From: Asterionellopsis glacialis
Taxonomy: Eukaryota; Bacillariophyta; Plagiogrammaphyceae; Rhaphoneidales; Asterionellopsidaceae
Assembly: GCA_014885115.2 (NCBI GenBank)
Contig: WKLE02000433.1
Location: 17,796 to 29,665 of the forward strand
DNA length: 11,870 nucleotides
Reading direction: 5' to 3'
Shown here piece after piece: positions 6,817-11,870 of the stretch (the stretch's first letter is position 1; the number at the start of each line of letters is the position of its first letter). The translations under genes and the position numbers were made by a program. The notes below the pieces were generated by a model. It saw only the letters and a list, made by a program, of their open reading frames with translations. It did no database searches and was not told the origin of the DNA.

Positions 6817-9675
6817 CTATTCTTCTTCATCACTACCCGAATATATAGCTTGCTGTTCTTCCCAGTCACTACTACTATCAGATCCATCCTCTTCCTCATC
6901 ACTGCTAGCAAAGGCCGCTTCCAATAACTTTTGTTTTCGGTTCATTTCTTCGCGTTCCTTTCGTTCCTTTTCGGCCCGTTCTGCCTGTCTTCTTTTGGCT
7001 TCTTCTTTTGGGTTGTAATGTTTTTCTGGTGGTGGAAGTTCAGTAGGTAGACTTCTGGGAGCCAATGAAAGCTTCGGTCGTTCACGGTCTACAAACAATG
7101 AACCAAATCTATCGGTAGCACCTGCCACCCCAGTAGTACCAGGTGGCAGTTCTTCTTCTTGTTTCTGCTGCAGCTGTCCTAGACATTGATCACCATCGCT
7201 AATGATGCCTTCTTGTCCCGATTGGAGAGATCTTGGTTTCAATTGAAGAGGAACTCTTTCAGGTGGTGGTGGAAATTCTCGTGATGTTGTGCTTTGTCCA
7301 GCAGCTTGTTGCTCTTGATGTATAACTCCAGCTCCTGCCACGGCTGATGTAGTCGTTGTGGATCGGTTGGTAACAATAGCTGGAGGGACGCCTGGTGGTC
7401 GTCCTCGCCATGTTCGAGCTACATCTGACAAGAGAGGGTAAGGTTGACTAGTATCACGTAATTTGACACAGTGTATGTACCGTTGAGGTTCACGATCAAA
7501 ACTTTCCGTATGCAAATGCCAAAAATCAGAATATTCATGAACAAATGTTCGGAGGGGTTTATCCATAGGACGGAGTGGACAAGATGCTGCTGTATCGTCT
7601 TGTAAAAATGTTTTCCATTTTTTTTCTACCCTGAGTAATTGGTCCAAATATGTTTCCTTTGCCTTTTCAATCAATGCATCAGGATATTGCGCTGTAAACA
7701 ATTCATTTCCAAATTCATCATGTTCAACCTTTTGATTCGTAGGACGCGCCCATCCAGAATTGTAATTCCGTACGGTGGAGGGTGCTACACCTAAGGCAGA
7801 TGCAAAGGCACGATTCCTTTCTAGCTGTCCTTCAGTCGGACCTTCCTTCCCTTGTTCTTGTTGTGGCACACTTAGTAAACTAGCTTCTCCATAGGCAGTA
7901 CCTGCAGCAGTTGCAGCACCTGGAACGACAAATGATAATTGTGATAAGGCTGCACGCCGTTGGGCTTCTTCGCGCGCTTTCCGTTGTCTTTCCAATTCTG
8001 CAGGATCTGTTTTTTTCACAAGGTTACCAATGTTTAATAAACTTTTCGATGGTGCTGGTGGTGTCTTTTTCCGTCGTGCAACTTCTGGAGGAGGAGCATT
8101 CGCCGCATTAGTGTCACCGCCCGTGTCTGTTGTGGTGGCTGATAGAGATGGAAAATTCGATTCGTGATTGGACATGGCATGATTGTAACGATCCGCAATA
8201 TGACTTGCCGACCAAAATAAACCATTGTTTGGAAACGCACTGTTGGCAGCTGACATCTCTGCATCGCCAGTATTATTATTTGCAGCTTCAGTCGCTGTTC
8301 GTCGAAAACCACTACCCCGTAATCCAGGATTGACATCATCATCAATGATAATCATACCACCTGTGTTATTCTCATTTTCTGGATCGTAGGCATATATTCC
8401 AACATCATCATGGTCTTGTCGTCTTCTTTGGTGTTGCTGTTGTCGTTGTCGACCACCACGACGATTGTTGTTGGTGTTCGTGCGCTCTTGATGCGATGCA
8501 TATTGTTGTTGCAAAAGGTTAGTTGATGTGTCACCACCAGCCGACTCAGATGGCTGAGGTGTTGCTTCCTCTGCTGCGGATGATGCAAACATGGCATTCA
8601 ATAGCACCTGTGCTTGTTCTTGTAACATTTGTGCTCGTCCTTCAGCCGTATGTCCAGCAGCACCAGCTGTGCTTATAGTAACTCCCTTAGCATCATAGGC
8701 TTGTGTGACATTAATTGCCTTGTTCTGACGAGATGAATACTTTACAAGATATCTATCTAAATTGACCAATTCGTCACGTGTCAAATCACGACGATTTAAA
8801 GGATCAATAAATTGAAGTTGTGACACCAAATAAAATGCTAAAGCATAACCATCATATAAATTGTACGGTCGTTTCGATGGTGGAGGAAGATCTTCATCTA
8901 ATTGTTGTTTTTGCTGGTGGTGGTGCGATGATGCATTTGTTGCTATTGCTCCTGCATTCTTTGTCGGTAGACTACCCCATTGTTCTTGCAATCGTTTAAT
9001 ATTTTCTTCTTCTTGACGTTGCTTATCATTGTTGACAGCCATTTTGGTATCTTTTTCTGCAGCATAATCATCGTCTTTGACTGGCCATTCTTTTACAGGT
9101 ACATATGGTTTTGTAGCACACAATGCAAATGGTGGATATTGCAAAGATTTGAGCGGGTCCAACGTAATTGGATCAACAGCGCCTGACGGAATTTCTTTCC
9201 TCCATGGGAATTTCTTAGCATTGCTTTTGTTGTTATTACGTCCACGGTTTTTATTTTTGTTTTTCTTTTTAGGGGCTGGTTGTTTCGAATCATCACTGTT
9301 ATTTTTTTGTTGACTCTCTTGAGATTTTGGTTTCTCTTTTTTCTTTTTGTTTTTGTTTCTCCCGTTCTTCTTATTCTGCTTTTCGGTTTGTTTACTGTTC
9401 TCATTCGAAATATCATTACCAGAATTACCAATGTTACCATCGCCACCACCACCACTAGGAGTAGTCGTGTCGTCATTATTTGTTTTTGACTGTTGTTGTT
9501 GCTTTTTCTTATTATTCGGTTTTCGACGACGTGGTGGACGCTGTCTTTGCTGTTGCGATTGTTCCACCGTTTGCAATGATCCCGAATTATTAGCCCTAGC
9601 CGCTTGACTTGGAACTAAACCTGACAAATTCGCACTTGCTGCTGCTTGTACTGATGCCGCTTGTTGATTACTCAT
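6817..9675 (-). CDS. R3H-domain protein with low-complexity flanks, likely RNA-binding
   Basis: Encodes 952 aa from ATG at 9675 to TAG. Residues 1-155 are disordered, Gln/Asn/Lys-rich with strong basic runs (about 103-115 and 136-155). Residues 167-186 (VDPITLDPLKSLQYPPFALC) and 272-312 (YDGYALAFYLVSQLQFIDPLNRRDLTRDEL...) are well ordered and resemble the two halves of a U-box-like fold split by an insertion; this is inference. NFPSLS (507-512) is a short linear motif. A helical segment at 667-694 leads into an R3H domain (about 700-745), with the Arg-x3-His pair at R709/H713 in PLRTFVHEY, and with SFDREPQRY following as in NFX1-type R3H domains, which bind single-stranded nucleic acid. LQLKPRSL (810-817) and LSLAPRSL (869-876) are repeated motifs like those in eIF4B-type factors. 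The end is a charged coiled coil (889-920) and an acidic Ser/Glu/Asp tail. A translation or mRNA-decay role is inferred. Confidence 0.82.
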   Translation of the reverse strand: MSNQQAASVQAAASANLSGLVPSQAARANNSGSLQTVEQSQQQRQRPPRRRKPNNKKKQQQQSKTNNDDTTTPSGGGGDGNIGNSGNDISNENSKQTEKQNKKNGRNKNKKKKEKPKSQESQQKNNSDDSKQPAPKKKNKNKNRGRNNNKSNAKKFPWRKEIPSGAVDPITLDPLKSLQYPPFALCATKPYVPVKEWPVKDDDYAAEKDTKMAVNNDKQRQEEENIKRLQEQWGSLPTKNAGAIATNASSHHHQQKQQLDEDLPPPSKRPYNLYDGYALAFYLVSQLQFIDPLNRRDLTRDELVNLDRYLVKYSSRQNKAINVTQAYDAKGVTISTAGAAGHTAEGRAQMLQEQAQVLLNAMFASSAAEEATPQPSESAGGDTSTNLLQQQYASHQERTNTNNNRRGGRQRQQQHQRRRQDHDDVGIYAYDPENENNTGGMIIIDDDVNPGLRGSGFRRTATEAANNNTGDAEMSAANSAFPNNGLFWSASHIADRYNHAMSNHESNFPSLSATTTDTGGDTNAANAPPPEVARRKKTPPAPSKSLLNIGNLVKKTDPAELERQRKAREEAQRRAALSQLSFVVPGAATAAGTAYGEASLLSVPQQEQGKEGPTEGQLERNRAFASALGVAPSTVRNYNSGWARPTNQKVEHDEFGNELFTAQYPDALIEKAKETYLDQLLRVEKKWKTFLQDDTAASCPLRPMDKPLRTFVHEYSDFWHLHTESFDREPQRYIHCVKLRDTSQPYPLLSDVARTWRGRPPGVPPAIVTNRSTTTTSAVAGAGVIHQEQQAAGQSTTSREFPPPPERVPLQLKPRSLQSGQEGIISDGDQCLGQLQQKQEEELPPGTTGVAGATDRFGSLFVDRERPKLSLAPRSLPTELPPPEKHYNPKEEAKRRQAERAEKERKEREEMNRKQKLLEAAFASSDEEEDGSDSSSDWEEQQAIYSGSDEEE
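9235..9555 (-). repeat. Low-complexity Lys/Asn/Gln coding stretch
   Basis: Within the R3H protein's N-terminus, codons for Lys, Asn and Gln dominate (residues about 41-147), producing pyrimidine-rich simple sequence on the plus strand. The stretch generates several spurious Phe/Leu/Cys-rich plus-strand frames. It is likely disordered and may vary in length between alleles. Confidence 0.6.
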
Positions 9676-9844
9676 TATTTTGTTTGTAAGATTTTAACAA
9701 AAAATATTATAATCCTCAAGGTTTATGTACATTGTCTACAAATTCTTGCTTCTTCCAGTGCCGAGTTTGATCGTGGATAAATTAAGTGACAAGCGACTGT
9801 CTTGCCAAGAACTGGAGTTTGATGCGTGTTTGAAAAATATGTGG

Positions 9845-9860
9845 CTCTCTCTAGAGAGAG
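9845..9860. promoter_or_regulatory. Perfect 16-bp palindrome CTCTCTCTAGAGAGAG
   Basis: The palindrome is exact over 16 bp, with GA/CT dinucleotide arms meeting at a central CTAG. It lies about 170-185 bp upstream of the R3H start codon. GA-repeat palindromes can be GAGA-factor-like sites or nucleosome-depleted promoter sequence. The central TCTAGA also occurs in the other promoter regions of this window. Confidence 0.5.
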
Positions 9861-10019
9861 ACAAGGAAATCGAATACAATAATATGAATGCTCGTTACTC
9901 GTTAAACACGTATTATACTGTTCCTCTTTCTGCCCATACAGACAGCGAGCTTGCTTGCTCCGTTGGGCCCTCTTCTTCGTAACGTGTTCCCGTGCGTCCC
10001 TCCACCCCAATTCTACTGT

Positions 10020-10063
10020 ACCCCGGTATGTACTCTGGGGTTGGCAAAAGTCTTGCATACCGG
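10020..10063. repeat. Overlapping inverted repeats (alternative hairpins)
   Basis: CCGGTATG (10023-10030) is the exact complement of CATACCGG (10056-10063), extendable by a G:T and an A:T pair. The first arm overlaps ACCCC (10020-10024), which can instead pair with GGGGT (10037-10041). The two foldings are mutually exclusive. The repeats lie about 350-390 bp from the R3H start, so a place in its transcript is uncertain. Confidence 0.35.
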
Positions 10064-10135
10064 TAAATTGCCGCTCTAGACAATTTCGGGGCGCGCAGGA
10101 CGCGAATGTCTCTCCTCTGGGTTGAGATGGGCGGG

Positions 10136-10151
10136 TTTATTATACTTTATT
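10136..10151 (-). other. Candidate poly(A) signals for GT14-like gene
   Basis: Two AATAAA hexamers on the minus strand, 10 bp apart, lie about 240-255 nt past the GT14-like stop codon. Paired hexamers at a plausible 3' UTR distance are suggestive but not proof of use. Confidence 0.3.
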
Positions 10152-10392
10152 CTCTTGTTTTGATTTTCACAAGCGTGAACTTGCAACAAAGAATGAGATA
10201 GATTTTCAATCTGAGATATCTTTTCTTTCTTGTTGCTCATCCCACAACAACACAACAGGATACATAGTGCTAGTTGAGATAAATAGTTCCAGTTTTAGAA
10301 TTGTCATGCCTCTTACATCATTTGTACGTATTGTTTCGTCTTCTTGCGGCATTAGTGTACATTTAGCTTTTTCCAATCCGTTGTTGGAAGAT

Positions 10393-11784
10393 TCAATACC
10401 GTCGTCTTCTGTTACTTGGTGGATCGTCATAGTTCTGTCTTCGATAATAATCATTGGTACCTCGTCGCCGGCTGTATTGCTCATTATTGCTAGAGTATTC
10501 ACTTCGTCTGTAAGAATCACTCTCCCTTCTGTACTTGTAGTGCTTGTCATCTTCATGACGTCTGTTGCTATAACTGTGCTTCCGTTTCCCACTTTGTGCT
10601 TGTGTACTATCATATTCGTGTTGGTGGGATAACTTTGTATTAGAAGTCGTCGTTTGTATAGCACGTTCCCAACGCTCAAGTGGCATACCATATTTCACCT
10701 TTCGCAAAAAAAGGCATTGGTGTTCGTGTCTTAAATATTGGACGAACCCTTCCCCAAATTCGTCATCCCAAAACTTTGGATGCGCCCTGTCTTGATGATT
10801 ACGGGCTCGATGATCCCATTCAGAATACGTCAAGGCTTTGTTTTGTGTCGTCTCTTTGTTATCTAACAATCCCAACAAGCTTAAAGCTGTTGGGAAAAAC
10901 ACCTCTTCTGGTGCCCATACTTTGTCAAATGCAGGCCATAGATCTTGGCCTTCCAAATGTTGACTCGGCATATTCAAAATAGCTTGCGCATGCTCTGCTG
11001 ATACTACACACCATCCTGGTAAAGCTTTATGAATTGCTTGAGATGGTACATACTTTTCCAATATATTCCATACAGATTGTTCATCAAATCGTGTAGCCTT
11101 TTCTCTTCCATAGTATTTCATATACGATGTACCATGTTGCAGATAGGATGATACATCATCCAAAGTACAAATTGGAATACAGGACTCAGTCGCAAATAAT
11201 ATATGAGTTACAGCTGCTTGTTGCGTACCTTGCGTGTTGTTGTCTTCATTATCGGGAGGTGCTGGTCGTAAGGCTTCTTCGATCAGTTGTAACATTGCAC
11301 GTACAATTCGTACATCATTCCAATTCGGACGGTATGTTTTCGAAATAAGTTTTCCCTTGAGCCACTCGGATGTTATTTTTTCGGGTTCTTTGGCATGAAT
11401 AAATAGTTCAGCCGAAACACTACAATTCTTCTTATCCTTCGTTTCAGCATCTGATGAAGCCCATGACATCCATCTTTTCCAAATATTTTCATGAGGAAAT
11501 TCATTCACAATACAACAACAAACTGCTAAACGTATAGGTTGTTCGTTTTTACTTTCTCGTGCTACTATTGATGATGCTTGGGTAGCCGCTTTAATTTGTT
11601 TGACACGCCACATTCGATCTGTCAAATCTTTCAAGGAAGACAACTTGGTTGTTTTTTTAGATGATGTTGCAGAGGTAGAGTCTTCATCCTTGGTTGAAGC
11701 TTTTACTTTATCATTATTTGTTGTTCCGGTAGCAGCTTGAAATGTAGCCAACATGGAACTAAAGTCCGGCCCTGAGGACGACAT
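10393..11784 (-). CDS. GT14-like (Core-2/I-branching family) protein with Arg/Ser/Tyr-rich tail
   Basis: The start chosen is the ATG at 11784 (MSSSGPDFSSM), giving 463 aa; the open frame runs further upstream, but only to a TTG at 11826. Residues 1-60 are Ser/Thr/Lys-rich with no signal peptide or membrane anchor. Residues about 83-370 follow the GT14 pattern: RLAVCCCIVNEF (85-96) as the first strand, THILFATESCIPIC (193-206) like the family's 'fvSESCIPL', a Trp-containing segment LPGWCVVSAEHAQAIL (255-270), APEEVFFPTAL (291-301) like 'pDEhYfpTll' with likely acidic active-site residues, and LTYSEWDHRARNHQDRAHP (318-336) like 'vtyvdWs...HP'. The known family transfers sugar, usually GlcNAc, in the Golgi. 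Lack of an anchor and the tail (about 400-463) with repeated RR, YRR and SYS elements are atypical and suggest a cytosolic or nuclear location. Confidence 0.75.
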   Translation of the reverse strand: MSSSGPDFSSMLATFQAATGTTNNDKVKASTKDEDSTSATSSKKTTKLSSLKDLTDRMWRVKQIKAATQASSIVARESKNEQPIRLAVCCCIVNEFPHENIWKRWMSWASSDAETKDKKNCSVSAELFIHAKEPEKITSEWLKGKLISKTYRPNWNDVRIVRAMLQLIEEALRPAPPDNEDNNTQGTQQAAVTHILFATESCIPICTLDDVSSYLQHGTSYMKYYGREKATRFDEQSVWNILEKYVPSQAIHKALPGWCVVSAEHAQAILNMPSQHLEGQDLWPAFDKVWAPEEVFFPTALSLLGLLDNKETTQNKALTYSEWDHRARNHQDRAHPKFWDDEFGEGFVQYLRHEHQCLFLRKVKYGMPLERWERAIQTTTSNTKLSHQHEYDSTQAQSGKRKHSYSNRRHEDDKHYKYRRESDSYRRSEYSSNNEQYSRRRGTNDYYRRQNYDDPPSNRRRRY

Positions 11785-11870
11785 GGTGTAAGTATATTTG
11801 GGGTACACAAGTTGAATATGTGCCAATGGTCCATGGTCAATCGTAATTCGGTGGAGATTCCTGTGTCAAG
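11785..11870 (-). promoter_or_regulatory. 5' flank of GT14-like gene, truncated by window edge
   Basis: Only 86 bp are available. The sequence before the ATG is AC-rich (TACACCATGTCG), a normal eukaryotic start context. An upstream ATG at 11834 (minus strand) opens a short frame that overlaps the main start in a different phase. If transcribed it could reduce initiation at the main ATG, but the transcription start is unknown. Confidence 0.35.

Larger units (their letters stand above)
9676..10392. promoter_or_regulatory. Intergenic region: R3H promoter and GT14-like 3' UTR
   Basis: This 717-bp stretch lies between two minus-strand genes. The part nearest the R3H start is AT-rich (9676-9720). 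A perfect 16-bp palindrome (9845-9860), a GC-rich patch with inverted repeats (10020-10063) and TCTAGA at 10075-10080 follow. Two TTTATT hexamers (10136-10141 and 10146-10151; AATAAA on the minus strand) are candidate poly(A) signals for the GT14-like gene. Small frames on both strands at 9723-10058 look accidental: they overlap the palindrome and have no recognisable motif. Confidence 0.55.

Noticed and set aside
8980..9607. Several Phe/Leu/Cys-rich plus-strand frames resembling membrane peptides
   Set aside because: They are antisense translations of the Lys/Asn/Gln-rich N-terminus of the R3H protein; the hydrophobicity is a codon-complement artefact.
10206..10691. 161-residue minus-strand frame overlapping the 3' end of the GT14-like gene
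   Set aside because: It overlaps the Arg/Ser/Tyr-rich tail in another phase and has no recognisable domain. The tail frame looks like a genuine disordered tail continuous with the GT domain, so the overlap is taken as accidental.

Overview
The window reads as nuclear DNA of a eukaryote, most likely a stramenopile and plausibly a diatom. The genes are long and mostly intron-free. Start codons sit in A/C-rich contexts with no bacterial ribosome binding sites. Proteins carry long Asn/Gln/Ser/Lys-rich disordered stretches, and intergenic DNA is AT-rich. The families also fit: DUF2817 M14-like peptidase, plant/protist EDR2_C (DUF1336), a 3-beta-HSD-type sterol/steroid dehydrogenase, an R3H RNA-binding protein and a GT14-like protein. 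The taxon is an inference from style and family content; no marker gene is present.

Layout: (1) 1-427 is non-coding flank with a strong inverted repeat and four copies of the octamer ATGAGACT. (2) 428-1834 (-) encodes a secreted or membrane-anchored DUF2817 metallopeptidase-like protein. (3) 1835-3113 is a divergent promoter region. (4) 3114-4319 (+) encodes a stand-alone EDR2_C domain protein with a disordered N-terminus. (5) 4320-5264 is the convergent 3' region. (6) 5265-6484 (-) encodes a 3-beta-HSD/sterol-4-carboxylate dehydrogenase-like protein whose reading frame is broken near its C-terminal third, either by a 59-nt intron or by a one-base indel. (7) 6817-9675 (-) encodes a 952-residue R3H-domain protein with low-complexity flanks. 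(8) 9676-10392 is intergenic. (9) 10393-11784 (-) encodes a protein resembling GT14 (Core-2/I-branching) glycosyltransferases, but with no signal anchor and with an Arg/Ser/Tyr-rich tail.

The genes do not form an obvious pathway; this looks like ordinary gene-dense nuclear DNA with monocistronic genes. Two are lipid- or membrane-related (EDR2_C, 3-beta-HSD), one is probably secretory-pathway (DUF2817), and two carry features of RNA-associated proteins (the R3H protein and the GT14-like protein with its RS/YR tail). No mobile element, CRISPR array, tRNA or rRNA was seen. The points most worth checking are the frame break in the dehydrogenase, the unusual architecture of the R3H protein, the GT14-like domain without a membrane anchor, and the recurring TCTAGA hexamer in all four complete 5' regions.
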